Positions 36,449-49,400 of a stretch of 64,000 nucleotides of DNA are shown here, one piece after another. Origin of the DNA: Marsupella aquatica (lineage: Eukaryota > Marchantiophyta); the NCBI GenBank assembly GCA_973895155.1, contig OZ316892.1, positions 12,710,001-12,774,000 on the forward strand, in the 5' to 3' direction. The notes under the pieces are model-generated. The model searched no databases and had not been told where the DNA came from. It saw nothing but the letters and a program-made list of their open reading frames with translations. How positions within the stretch are numbered: the stretch's first letter is position 1; each line of letters opens with the position of its first letter. Made by a program: the position numbers and the translations under genes.

Positions 36449-39400
36449 ATGAGACCGGAGGCAGGCAAGAAAGAAGGGGTGATTGCCCTCTTCGATGTCG
36501 ATGACACTCTCACACCGGCCAGGAAGGTACGACTTTGCTGTTTCCGTAGGAGTTTCATTGCCATCTCTTCGATTTCTTGCTGGATCTGTTTGCTTCCATC
36601 CGAGCTCTACATTTCAGTTAGTTTTTCGGCTGGGATTTTCCTCGCAGCTGATCATTTGAACCACTTAACCACAATCACCCCCTTTCGGTCTCATTCATCA
36701 CATTACTTCTCGGTCAAGATTTCTCTCGCAATGTAAGTAGGCAGGGGAGCTGGCCGTGCAATGCAGAACTCAGATGAGCATGTGATAGATTCGTTTGGTT
36801 TGGGTTTGGATTTTCTGGATATCAATGTCCTTCTCCTGGTTGATATCAATAAAGGTTGTATGTCCACCCAATCAGACCTGTTTGATTGCCACTACCCTTG
36901 GTCTTGTACCTGCCATGTTCTCCATATTCCACGGTCTGGTCTAAAGGGGCTACTGTGCCCCTGTCCTTCAGTACTTCAGTTCTCCATCAAGGTATATGCG
37001 AGGGAAGCAACTGCAGGCCTGTAGAGAATAGAGACTGCTGTGCTTGGACAATGACGTTTGGACACTTCAATGGAGATGCCACCTCAGTTGTGGATTATTT
37101 GTCACTCTTGACGAATTAGTAGATGTCAATTCTACTGGTTGGTACATATCTGCATAAGGAACTGAAATTCATAGGTGCTCATACAGGAGTGAGTATTTTC
37201 TAGCACAGAAGCTAAGTCGCCAGGGTGGAATGCCAAACCCGCTTATTCTAACACAAAACTCTTGTGCCTGGAGACACTCGCTTGCCATCAAATTATTACC
37301 AAAATGTGTTTGAACTGACGATATTCCTTTCATCTTATCAGGACGCGTCTGTAGAAATGCTCGGATTTTTACAAGAGCTTCGAAAGGTACATTCTTGACC
37401 AATTGAAAGTTCTATGCAAGCCTAGATGTTGCCACAAAGTGATAACGAGAGCACCATAATTGTCATTTTCGGAAAATTACGTCCTTGGTAATGTTCTTGC
37501 AAGACAGGCAGCGCGTCTTCGGTTGAAAACGTTGATCATCGTTTATGATCGCCCAATGGTTGCGTTCAATGTGAAGAGTGGCTAATGGAGCTTTTTCGCT
37601 AATAGTTTTTTGATGTATCCAATGTCCTGTAGGTGGTTGCTGTTGGGATTGTGGGGGGATCAGACCTCGTCAAAATTTCTGAGCAACTCGGAAATAACAG
37701 TATGTCTTCACTTTGTCCTCTCATGTCAGGGCTTAATTCCTCTAACGCATCCTCCCTGCCCTAATCCTATTAGGGTGAGCCACCAGGTGGATGTATGGCA
37801 AGAAACCTCCAGGACTCTCTGAACCTCTATGGCATGACTTCTATCATTGTGGTTCGAAATGGCTTGAATGGCGGACAGCTTCCCTTATATTTAATTCAAT
37901 ATTATTTCGTACTTCTGGCAACTCGGGAAAGCGGAAACGAGTGACAAGACACTATCTTTCTTAGCTGGTGGAACCACAATTCGCTAGGACATCCTTCAAA
38001 GTGAGCTTGCTCTTTGCAAACACCTTTACAAAGTCGAAAGACATTCGGTATCATTTTCCCCGCGGTCAAATCTATTAAGTAGTTTCTAATCACTGTAAAT
38101 GTCTTTCAGCCACTTCTGACTACGACTATGTATTCTCGGAGAATGGCCTTGTGGCATACAAGTAGGGAAAGCTCATCGGCAACCAGGTTGTTATCTCTCA
38201 CGTCGAGCTTTTGTATGAAATACATGCTTGGCTGACTAGACTTCTGAAAGGTCCCAATCATATAGATTCTTTCGATTCAAGCTGGGGGCCGCGTTTTGAT
38301 TTTCGAGTCAAATGCCAGTATTTCATGCCAGTATGCCAGTTAAATGGCGATTAAGTCATGCAAACCCATTTTTCTCATCTCGACCTCTTCCTGTGCATCC
38401 TGGGAAAGATTCCATACATGCTCTAACAGTTGGCGAAGTGCTTTTGTACAACGTGCAGAGTATGAAGGCACATCTGGGCGAGGAAAAGCTGAAGGTGGGT
38501 CTCTTAGGCAGATTGTACTGCGCTTATGCTCAAAATCTGGACAATTTGACTTTTGGACTTGAGCAAACGCCATGCTCAAGTGCTTTCAGTATTTGCATCA
38601 ATTAAGCCTCTCTTCTAACTGCAAGGGTTTGATTAGAGGTGTAGAATAAAGTACTTATTCATTTTGGATTTCTTTCCTGCTCAATAATAATGTTACAAAT
38701 ACACATCGTTGATTCTGTGTTGTCGTCCACTGTATTCTGCTCCAGAAATTTATCAACTTTATACTACACTACATTGCAGATTTAGATATTCCAATCAAGC
38801 GGTGAGATGTCCGACTTGAATGTCACTTCCCTGCTTACGGGCCATGGTTGATTCTTCGTGCATTTTCATTTTGCATCTCAACTTCAAGTCGGATTAACAC
38901 CTACTCTTGAAGTAATGGACTCTCAGCAGCGTTCTCACGTTATCAACTTGTTGTCGGAGAATGGTCTTAGAATTTTATCGCACCTTGCTCACAATGGCTG
39001 GAATGGTTAGTCCTCAACGGAAATTTCTCGTAAATATTGATCTGCTGCTGTAGGGTACCATTATTTGCTAAAGGCTATTGTTTCATTGTTTATGGAACTA
39101 GCGTTCTCCTCTGAGGATTTTTAAGGTTAATAACAGATTCTCACCAAAAACTCAAATGTAGAGTCAGAAGACGTTTTCGCAAACAGATTCATATGGATGC
39201 TATGAAGTTGTTAAGAAGCGTCAAGCTGGGTTCAATATTTTATGTTGTATCAGTGCACCTCCACCTTGAAGTCCTTCCAAATCCATTCGAGGCTGATCTC
39301 TGGTGAGGTGGGGTGCAGAGTTTCCTGACTGGGAATTGGAATTACAAATATCATGTTGTCCGAAATATTAACGATGGAATTTTCTCGTCACTCATACAAG

Positions 39401-41825
39401 AGTACTTTAGTTCTTTCATTATCTGACCGAGGAAGGAGCACAGTCTGTTTTGTAGAAAACAAACAGGGCTGCTAGTTTGGGACGGAAATTATCTTGCCGC
39501 ATATATTCTAATTTAGATCCATCAATGTGTTACCCATGGCAACTTATTCTGGCTGCACACCATGTTGAACCATTATTCATAATGAAGTTTTCCTAAGTAG
39601 TTCGTCATTGCCCTGACTGATTATTGCATTGGTGATCTACAAATCGTAAAATCTTGTTGCAGTGGAACATTCATCGAGTTCAGGATGGGCATGCTTAATG
39701 TGTCTCCCATTGGACGCAATTGTAGTTATGAAGGAACGAGTAGAATTCGAGAGGTATGACAAGGTAAGGACATGGACCGACTACTGAACATTTGTCTCAT
39801 GAGTAGGTACCTGATTGCTTGGTATCATGCTGGGGTCGTCACAGTGGGGATAGCAAATTGTAGTCTCGCGGACGGATTTCAGAGTAGGTTTGGCATATTC
39901 GTTGTAGTCTTTGCAATCAGTGGACAGTTTGTCAAGAGCTTCCATCTCTTCAGAATGTACAGAAAGCCGTTAGTTACTTAACTTGCGCTTGGTACTACTA
40001 TGATGTGATGAGGATGTCTGTTGGTTGAATAGGTGCACAATATCCGATCGAAATTTGTGGGAATCTTGAAAGAAAAATTTGCAGATTACAGTTTGACTTA
40101 CTCCATTGGTGGGCAAATCAGCTTTGATGTAAGTGACTCTATTTGTATCGTTTATTTTCACTTGTAGAGAAAAATAATTCTTAGGGCCTCACTGAAGCTC
40201 CCATAGACCACAACGTTTGACAAGATGTCGGATGAACTGCCACAATCCACATGGACCATCTTGAAACGTTAATTTTTACTCTGGTTAAATCTCTCCTTTG
40301 TATGAATGTTTACATGTTTAAAGTCAAAACTTGCTTTGGTCTATCAGACTCCTTTGGTCAAACATGGTCGTCCATCCCGAGCATGAGCTTCCATCAGTCT
40401 TGATGTTAGATATCCTAAACCCACGCAGCCGCTCTCCGCTCGTTCTCCATTTGATCTCTTTCAGTTTCTTGAGAAGTGAAGTGATTTACTAAACATAACT
40501 TGCATTTTAAAGTAAGCTTTGAATGTTTGAAGATGTATTGGTAGCAGATGACGGTGCCATGTAAGTCAAAAGGTGAAATCAATGGAGAGGGAATGGGACC
40601 CGATATCTCCTTACCGCATTTCCTGGTTCCCGTAGTTAAAGATCGCCAGCATTTACCTGGAATGATTCCTAAGTTCTATTGGAATTTTTAGAGCGCTATT
40701 TCTGGTTTGTAATTACAAACTTTTGATCGTGATGGTTCAGGTCTTCCCCCGTGGATGGGATAAGTCATTCTGTTTGTCATTTGTTGAGAAAGAATCCAGT
40801 GAGATTCACTTTTTTGGAGACAAGACTTTCAAGGTAAAGTTAGTTTCTGACTCTGCCAAATTCCATATTCCTTGAATTGTAGGACGGACCACGTTTTCCT
40901 CTTGATTTTTCACAAATCTTCCGATAGCCTGCTATGTTTGGGCAGGTTAGAGAATTTAGTTTCGTGGATGACAGTTTGTGTCAGAGTTACGGTTTTAAGG
41001 AAACAGATGGAATTTTGCTCGTGACGTCTGATATCTCCCCTTTAATGTCGATCTGTGTCTATGGCTAGTGAGTTATTTCAACAGTTGGTCTAGTGAGCGT
41101 GGTGCATACACGAGCAAGCAAGATGGGACTTGCTGTTAGAATTGCATATATTTTCTTGCTGCTCTTGTCGATTTTCCTGTTTAACATACCATCCATTATC
41201 TGTCGTGCAATAACACAGGGAGGAAATGATTATGAGATCTTCGAATCTGAGAAGACTATTGGGCACACGGGTAAGTCGGCATTTTTGTTTATCTGGTCAT
41301 GTTTACGAGATAGGCTGTTATCACAGGCTGGTTCATAGTCTCTCCAGGTTTTTTTTAATTCTGGTAGAAATGGTCATCAGTGCGCATGAAGTACATTAAA
41401 CGATTTTCGCATGTGTAGATTACCCGTTTGCTTTTTGGAAACCCCTCACGGGTCCTTGGTGACCCTTTCTTCGATTTACCCAGATACTGTCCAACCCGCC
41501 CATTACTAACACTTCCCAGTTCCCATCCCTTTCCGAGTGTAGAAGGTGTTGTGATTGGGTAGTGCTCCATGCGTTTCAAGTCCTCTAAGTCAGTTATTTT
41601 TGGGGTAAAATATTTATGGCAACGGTGCTCTTAGCTGTAGTTAATGGCTAGATATTCTTTGAAAAAATTTGAATGCATATCCTCATAATGTTGAATCTGA
41701 CCTATGCTTTCATGCTTCCAGTTCGAATCTCACTTGTTGTCTCTACCCTCATGTTGAATTTGTGTGGTTGTACAGTGACCAGTCCTGAAGACACACAAAG
41801 CCAGTGCACGAAACTGTTTTTATGA
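36449..41825 (+). pseudogene. PMM: Phosphomannomutase gene, all exons present but disabled
   Basis: Eleven exons: 36449-36526, 37342-37386, 37633-37699, 38110-38186, 38459-38494, 38746-38801, 39663-39763, 40033-40128, 40741-40833, 41219-41270, 41776-41825, all with GT..AG borders. The family (HAD superfamily, about 247 residues) turns mannose-6-P into mannose-1-P for GDP-mannose, ascorbate and glycosylation. Recognised pieces: [100 protein letters not shown]. Damage: TAG at 38163-38165 replaces the Asp after VAYK; an extra G at about 39733 shifts exon 7. The active-site motif reads DVDDT instead of DVDGT, and FRMGMLN replaces FRNGMLN. Retained introns mean a duplicated, not retroposed, copy. 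Sequencing error could explain the stop and frameshift, less easily all four changes. Confidence 0.85.
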
Positions 41826-42305
41826 CCATTCCTTTTGGTTCGCTCTTTATCAAAAGTCTACCTGAATAACAGGTTGATTAGGGGGACTGTTAGTGGTCCA
41901 CTGATAGAACACACCACACGTTGGACCTTCTGACATCGTTTTTACTAGCAAGAGTAAAGGCGTTAAGCTTAATGGTTACTTCTGTAGTGTAACTCTGATT
42001 ATTTGGAAGAATCTGCATGATCTCAGCTCAGGCATCTGATCAAAGTGAAAAAGAGGTGAAGTTTTCGAATAGTAGTACAGTTGTCGGCCTGGAAAGGAAG
42101 GACCCGGATAGAAATTATGCATGTTGAAGCGTATCACATTTACCTTAAATTTAAAGTAGTTGCTGTTTGTGGATGAGACAGGATAGACACAGGGTATTCT
42201 AGAACTCATCATCTGTAAGTGTGGGTGACTCATCATCTATGAGTGTGGGTGAGTGCTCCAAAAGAGTTTAGCTGATTTTATTACTGACCCCCATGGGAAG
42301 TTCAT
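41826..42305. other. 3' flank of the PMM locus
   Basis: A short direct repeat (ACTCATCATCTRTRAGTGTGGGTGA) is present near 42205-42250. Nothing else recognised. Confidence 0.4.
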
Positions 42306-42314
42306 TCCAAAATT

Positions 42315-42510
42315 CTTGCAAGTATGTGCAATCACATCAACATGATTTGTCACAAACAAAACCATTAATTATCTGCAAAACATCAAATTTGACTATTCTT
42401 GTTTGAGTCAAAGCAAAAGAAAACACATCTAGTCATATTAAACATGATTTGTCACAAATAAGAATCATAAATTATCCAAAAAGAATCAAATTTGACTATT
42501 TAGGTTTGAA
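42315..42510. repeat. Two-copy tandem duplication, about 107-bp unit
   Basis: AACATGATTTGTCACAAA, then AATTATC and CATCAAATTTGACTATT, occurs at about 42340 and again at about 42443 with moderate divergence. Confidence 0.75.
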
Positions 42511-42821
42511 GAAAGACAGGGCCTAAAAGTACCATTTCCATGGAAACAAAGAAAATGATTAAATAGAGTGAAAAGGACGGGTACTCTTGCCTTTGTGAAA
42601 TGACACGAAAATCTTTCCATAAATATTGATTGATATATTAGCGTTTTTTGTGAACTAAAAGCCAGAATAGACGGTTACGTTGTCTTGAAGCCCCCATGGA
42701 CAGCCCCCATGGACAAATCAAACTTGGATGGACTTGACTCAAACAGACATATATGCTTGGATACTATGTTTTGCACTTGTGTCCAAAAATATCCTGTCAG
42801 ATCATCATTTCTGTCCAACTA

Positions 42822-43075
42822 TCCAAAAGTACCATGTCAAAGCACCACATCTGTCCATGTGATGATTTGACATGTGGTGCTTTGATTGCAAGCCTTGTTG
42901 TATTCTCGTAATATTCTATTTCCTCAAGCTAGTCACTTGCTCACTTCAATCATTTTTTAGAGTTTAATAAAAAAACATAAAATATGTAAGGTATGTTTAG
43001 GTGTTATAGGCACTATCTAGCCTTTATGGTAAATAAAATTATGTGTAGACTAAGCTTTGACATGGTACTTTTGGA
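42822..43075. mobile_element. Inverted-repeat element (possible MITE), 254 bp
   Basis: An exact 22-bp inverted repeat runs at 42822-42843 (begins TCCAAAAGTACCATG) and 43054-43075 (ends CATGGTACTTTTGGA). Nested inside the left end is a second hairpin: TCAAAGCACCACAT (42837-42850) pairs with ATGTGGTGCTTTGA (42872-42885). A clear target duplication was not found. Confidence 0.6.
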
Positions 43076-43082
43076 CATGGTA

Positions 43083-43134
43083 CTCTATGGAAAATAAGCG
43101 TCTCAAGTTTTCCAAGACCTTATTTTCCATAGAG
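43083..43134. repeat. Perfect 16-bp hairpin
   Basis: CTCTATGGAAAATAAG (43083-43098) and CTTATTTTCCATAGAG (43119-43134) are perfect reverse complements with a 20-base loop, directly right of the inverted-repeat element. A degraded relative of the right arm (CTTATTTTTCAGAGAG) lies near 43225. Confidence 0.8.
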
Positions 43135-43691
43135 TGTCGCCCTTGTGTTAAGGAGGGGTTTGACTTATTTTGTTGCAGCAAAGCTACCTCAGATTTTAAT
43201 CTAAGAGGGTATTGTTGAGAAATCTTATTTTTCAGAGAGCGCTGCTCTTGTTACAATAAGCGCTTTGAGTACTTTGCCATCGCAGAGGTCTCAAAAATTT
43301 CAAATACACTACTAGATGTACACCTTTATTTCATTTCATGCATGTTTTGGGTTCACTTTTAGGTGCACAAAGTCTCTAACTGTAATTAAAATGCAGGGTA
43401 AACAGCTAATGAGAACATTTATTACCTAGATTTTCTCATCATTAGATGTAAGATGCTCAGTGTATGTGTCATAGTCCATGGAGATGATGGGAGACAACCT
43501 CCCAGTCCATCTGGGCTTTGGTTTTGTTTTTTGTTAATTTATTTTAATATTTTTAATTTAATTTTAATATTTTTGAAGTAATGACAAGTAGAAAGAAACT
43601 CTTCAATTACTCTAACATTTATCAAGGTAACATAAGAAAACCAGAAAACTTTTCAATTTCTCTAAATTTGGGCCTCCTCCTCGCCCCTCCT

Positions 43692-43762
43692 GGTGTATAG
43701 GGACTCGAACCAGGTAAAATAAGTGCTCCCAAGAGGAGCATTAACTCTACCCACTTCACCCC
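43692..43762 (-). repeat. tRNA-derived SINE-like head or tRNA pseudogene
   Basis: On the minus strand a perfect Pol III B-box GGTTCGAGTCC (43711-43701) lies about 40 bases after an A-box-like GTGGGTAGAGTT. Between them TGCTC-CTCTTGG-GAGCA folds as an anticodon arm with CTT in the anticodon position (Lys-like). GGTG at the 5' end pairs with CACC at the 3' end. The T stem and rest of the acceptor stem do not pair well, so it is not a functional tRNA. A SINE head is the best reading; no tail or target duplication was identified. Confidence 0.45.
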
Positions 43763-43769
43763 TCGTTAC

Positions 43770-45950
43770 TTCTCTATAGGGCTTTGGGCCCTGCCAATAA
43801 GTTCTCTCAAAATGGAGGGAGCAATCAAGCACTCTGCCTCACCCGTTTGAGGTAAGTAGTCAAAAACACTTAAATGTGATTGGGCAGTAGGTGTGAAAAT
43901 TTCACCAAGGCAAAAGTCCCACCGATGCGTGCAATAAATAGTTGGACTGTCCTCCCGAGAGTGCCCTTTGAAAAAACACAATGACTCCTCTAATACTTTA
44001 ACAAAGTTTCAAATGGGAAACCGTCACTGCTTTCAACCATGAAATGATCAACGCAAAATGGCCAGTGGAAAGATCACGCAATCGTCAACAACGATTCAAT
44101 CTTCCACCATGATCAAACACATGAAAGCTCTCATTGTTGCCCAGGCCACCGAACCACGAACATGAAGCTGAGACAACAATGTGGAACAAGAGAGCACTCA
44201 ATTTCACACTAATATATATATATGTTGATGAAAAAATTAATGTATAAATAGTATAGAACAAGACATTATGATGGAGAAACTCCCAAAGAATCCATAGCTC
44301 ATGAGAAAGTACACATGAAGAATGAAAGAAAGAATGCTCTCTCTCCAACCTATATACGCAGGGAGGCCAAGATGTGTGGACCTAATCTCAGTGTATTTTA
44401 TACTAATGTAATCCAGAGTTAATTAACCTTAGCAAGGCTAAACTAACCAGAAGTTGGAAACTCGAGTCAATTTCTAACAGATGTAGGGCATTTGCAAGGG
44501 CAAGCGCCCCATAAAGAATTTGTAATTGACTAATGCTAAATATTAAATCTTCACCTTGGCATGTGTTTCAGAACAAAATTTGTTCTTAAAACACTTCCAG
44601 CAATCTAGAGTCCATAGTGGAATTGTGCCATATAAGAGAATCATCCAAGAAGGTCAAATGGAAAATTTGAGCTACTTCATAGCAAATCCCAAGTTAAGAT
44701 CTTGGACTACGTAATGATTATGAAATACAATAAACACGGTTAGTGCAAAGCTGAGTTAGCGGAGCACATGTTTTGTGTGAAAAGTTATGTTCAAAGACAA
44801 GGATCCCGCCCCTGAAAAGACAGAAAAAAGTGTCACTTTTTCGAGTTGAACCCATCTCGAATACCTTCTTCCAGATCCGCTGATTCGATCCTCACGATTC
44901 TGATGAGTAAGTTAGCAAACAAAAAGACCTTTGTACGAACTAACATTCCTTTGCAATCGAATGAACACACTCTCCTAAAGGTGGGGGATCTCCAGCACAC
45001 GTATGAAGAATGTTGTGTTCCGTTGCGCGTTCTGTGCTTCGAATTCACCGACCGCGTAATGAGGTCACAGGTCTTGATTTTGCACTTTGAATCAGATAAG
45101 AGTCTCCGGGAATATCTGCCAAAGAAAATAAATGTGCAGGACTATCCGGATAGTCAAGCTCGTGAGAAGTGTCTTGATGAGAAACAGTACCAGCAGAAGA
45201 AGTACCTTATCCAGCGTGCAGAATGATTAGGCAACCGAGCTCATGCACCGATGATGCAGCCTAAAGGACGTACATGGAACGAAGGTATTGATCTGGTGGG
45301 TTTTTAAGCTATGCATCACTTTGGTTCGCAAATCTTACTTCTGTGGCGAGCGATCATTTTAGTTCCCAAATCTTACTTCTGTGGCAAGCTAATGAGGAAA
45401 AGATGTGTCAGCCTTGAGAGTCGGCACAATAAATGCATCACTTCTAAGGTTTTTCGTTTGTCGCCAAGGTGTCGAATGTTATCATGGGTGAAGCAGAAGA
45501 TGTTAAATTTCATATTCTAATTCTACACATCCTATCTAATTTTTTTCCACTAGAGTAAACCCTGATGGTGTCTACTAAAGCCATTAACTAATCCATATAT
45601 CTTTTAACGTGCTAAGGATTTGCTGACATTGTAGTAGTACCCTAGTGGTACCTTGGTTCAGTTACTTTTGCCTTGCCTTGAGAATTTTGCTGTTGGCCAT
45701 CAATTTTTTCCTCAGAAAGACGTTCTCTCAATCTTCATTTTCTGGTATTCCACTATTGTCTAGACAAACAACTTTTTTGTGGCTATTTCTACGGATAACA
45801 GCATTCCCTAACATTTTCAATTTATACTTTACACACCAAAAAGTGTTACTACGCCTCATACCAAGATTCATTGTTTCTAGTATCAGTCTTAGCACCATAA
45901 AGAACACTAGTGAATAACTCCCAATTATTGTTAGTAACTAGCAGCATGCA
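43770..45950. other. Intergenic; one 126-codon frame, no recognised gene
   Basis: The longest frame (44846-45226, plus) encodes a Lys/Glu-rich C-terminal half (SLREYLPKKINVQDY, EKQYQQKKYLIQRAE) that looks protein-like but matches no family I know. No splice structure was found. A short (TA)n lies at about 44210-44222. Confidence 0.3.
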
Positions 45951-45964
45951 ATAAGCAGTGTAAT

Positions 45965-46015
45965 TACTGCTTTTGGGATCCTGTCTCCGGTATGGCCCCT
46001 ATTGTTCTTTGGCAG
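45965..46015 (-). repeat. Dispersed repeat family copy 4, truncated
   Basis: CTTTTGGGATCCTGTCTCCG and TATTGTTCTTTGGCAGT match the best copy at 35.6 kb; only its outer end is present. Confidence 0.65.
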
Positions 46016-46439
46016 TATTTTTGGGTTCTTCCTCGAAGAGCATATCTGAACGCACGCTCGTTAGAGCATCTTGCTTATGAGAGAGCTCTCCTGTATAATC
46101 TGCAGTGCTTTGGCAATATTCTACTGTAGCTTTGTGAGTTTCGAGGCTCACATGCGCGAGGAATAACGTGCATCTTTGAAGATACAGAATTGTCGTGCCT
46201 CCAAAATCTTACGACGATCCGCATGACATGTTGAAACTACCATTGGTAGGCCCTGCCAGGCCCGCAGGGTAGCGTTGGCCATTCCGTTTGTTTTCGAGCT
46301 CGGGAAGAGTGTGACGATGTCACGCTATTCTTGTTTCCTCATAAAATGTCCCTCGGATTTAGTGTACAGTCGCAGGAGCTCGACGATCATCCTCTTCAAG
46401 CAGGGCAGCGTCCTTCCAAGTCAAATAAGTCTTTGAATT

Positions 46440-49400
46440 GTGCTGGACTATCCAGAACACTCAGCCGTGGCTAAGTGTGTGAATGTCCTGACTTGCTTTC
46501 GTGGAGAGGGATGATGTGGGTATCGAGTTTTTCCTGTCGACTCGATCCAAATGGAGCCAAAAGTCACGTGTATTTGTCTGCCCCGGACCGCTACTTTGGA
46601 AGCTTGACATCAGAGCTCTCGAGATGGACTGTAGCGCGGAATCAATGGTGTCAACTGGGTCAAAATTGCAGTCTGCGAAGACCACGCTCGATCAATCCAG
46701 TCTCAAATTTATACCATTTAAATTCTGAGATTACATAACAAATTACTGTTACAATGAGTGTCGAAAATCCGCATGGACAGCTGGACGCCAGCCAATGCTT
46801 TGCTCTGACTATTTAACAAATTCACTTTTAGTTAGAGGATCTTTGCTATTTTTCTTCGATCTCCCCCCTTGCTTCCAAATTATTGTTCAGAAGATAAATC
46901 TGTTTTGTAATTCGTGATAGGAGCTTACCACTGTTCACCAAGATATATATATTTGTAGCATAAGTCGTGATGAAGTTTACCTTTGGATCTACACTAGGTG
47001 AAGCCATAGGCCATTCTCTAGTAACAGAAACGCTTCTTATTTAGACCATGGCTGTGTGAGTAGGGACCGACCTAATCGCGTGGGAATCTACTAGCCATTC
47101 CCGATCATACACATCACTTTTCCTACCGATCATTCCTTTCCCTACAGACTTGCCACGTATACAATTCAGCAATGCTCTCCGTTGTTGGCTAGTAGATTCC
47201 CACGCGAAACCATAACAAGATCATACCAGAACGTTGCCCATTAGTCGGGAGAGGTTTCATACATTTGAGTTCCGATCGCTCTTGCGAGAAACGTACCATA
47301 GTTTTGGGAACCGACTCGACTTCAAGAGTGTCAAATATGTCAAAAGCTCTAAGAGCTGAATAATTTTTTGGGCACGATGGACACGGGCGCATTGTGAAGA
47401 AACAGTTTCGTGTGACTTTCTAGCCTACGTTTCTTCAGGACAGACATAATTTATTTCGCATGGTATGTCCGTGAAAAGCCGCCGTTAGTCAGTCCTGCAG
47501 GAGATTGAAAATGACATCGGGAACACTGCAGCAGAGGCAGATCTGCAGAGAACGTCAATCGAGATTTGAGATAGCACTTCATTCAATATTTGCTGATCAA
47601 TACAAGATTTCACGTCTGACAGTTCCAATACAAGGACTTTTGGAGTTATCTTGCTCAGTCGAACTTTTTGTCCATGAAACTGTGTAGAAGAGACATATTT
47701 TGGGAAGCAAGAACATATGGACATATCCTTTCAAGAGATAACAGTGAAGCGGTTGTCAGAACCTTTCTCGTAACTCGGACTGCTTTCTAGAAAAGCGTAC
47801 TTCCAGCTTGGATGAGTGCCGGCATCTATAATTTCGTCACAGTCGAGACTCCTTTCGGAACTTCCAAGTTCAGTTTGCCGCTGAGCCCAGAACGGAGATG
47901 CCAGGGTATATAACGATACATACTTGACTACAGGTCCACGTCTATGCATGCCAAAATTCAACAATGGTCTATTTTAGCTGACGATAGCTGAAGATCAATC
48001 CTGGGCTCTGGTTCGTGAGAACTTTCAGTTTCAAAAGACGAATTAGCGTTAACAGACCGGACACAAACAGTCTTGTGTAAGGGTACACAAACAATCGTCA
48101 CCTTTCCGCTCACTTTAAAATAGAATGAAAACTTCCCATTACTTTCCTTGCAGTCAAACTCTAACAGCCATTCAAACGACAATCTGAAATTCCCCTGGCG
48201 ACAAGAATCTGAAGCCTCAAGCAACCTTATACGCCTTTACGTGACTCGATTACCCTACCGCACGACCACATAAGTATTGGAATTTCAACTGTTGATTGCA
48301 AGATTTGGTGCAGCCGGCGAGTTATGCTCGTCTTAAATGTCGCGTACGAAGTGTACGTACATGCGTCGTTGAGTTTGAAGTTTCTTACTTACCTGAATAC
48401 CATCCACTATACACTAACTTGACAGAATCTAGTCTGACAGTGTGGCCAAAAAGTTTCATTACATTTCTCCCGCTTATATAAGACCTTGCCAGATTTTCAT
48501 CTTATCTATCGAGACTTCTACCTTTACAAGCTTGACAACAGTTGGGGTTCCATATTCATCGGCCCATTGCCGCTGGGGCGGCTTTTCCACCTTATGGACA
48601 CAGGTGAAAATTCAGATTCTCGTTCTCACTGCTAGCAACTTGTGTCACTGAGCTTTGCAACGGCTGGCAACTTCCGGTGCCTATCATTCAAAATTTCCAG
48701 ACGGAGTTTCTCAATCTGGACAAAGAAGCTAGATTTCGAATGCAGTTATGTACATTCCAGCGTACACCATTAAGAAACGTCTGCACCGTCCAGTCCACGA
48801 AGTCCCTCATTCATTTCTCAAACCGTGCAAAACTCTAGTCAGGTCGCGTATGACAAAAGGATACGCAAACTCCACCTTCTCGGCTTGAACAATCGCACTA
48901 GATTTCCAGTCAGGACTGATCCTGAGAGCTGATGGAGCAAAACGAAAAGCTAGAATCAACAGTATCCAAATCGATTAGGTTCGAGAGGTGCTGATCCCGG
49001 TGTCGTCCCTTGTCTTGACCAGGAGTAACTGGAAGTGACAATTATAATTGTACAAACTGATGACCAAATGGTACAGTTTGGTCTTCCTGAGTACCTTCAT
49101 GTAACAGTACTCGCATATAGAGGTCAAAGCTTAAGGATTCCTTGACGGAAAGAAAAATGTACGTTCTACTAGCACATGTTTGCAACAACTTACTCATTCC
49201 AATCACTGCTAGATTTGGTCCGACTAATAGAGGTCAGAGTACGATTTACTGACCCGGCAGTTTGAACAAAGCTGTCACCTTCATCTTTCCGGTTTTCGAA
49301 CAAAACGTCCGTGACGTCGATCTGCGCACAACCTTCTTAGCAATTAGCGCCACGCTGCATACATCCCGCAGTATATCGTTCGCACACCTTTGCATTCACA

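Noticed and set aside
41731-41760. Possible B-box (GTTCGAATCTC) suggesting a tRNA
   Set aside because: No A-box or cloverleaf can be drawn around it.
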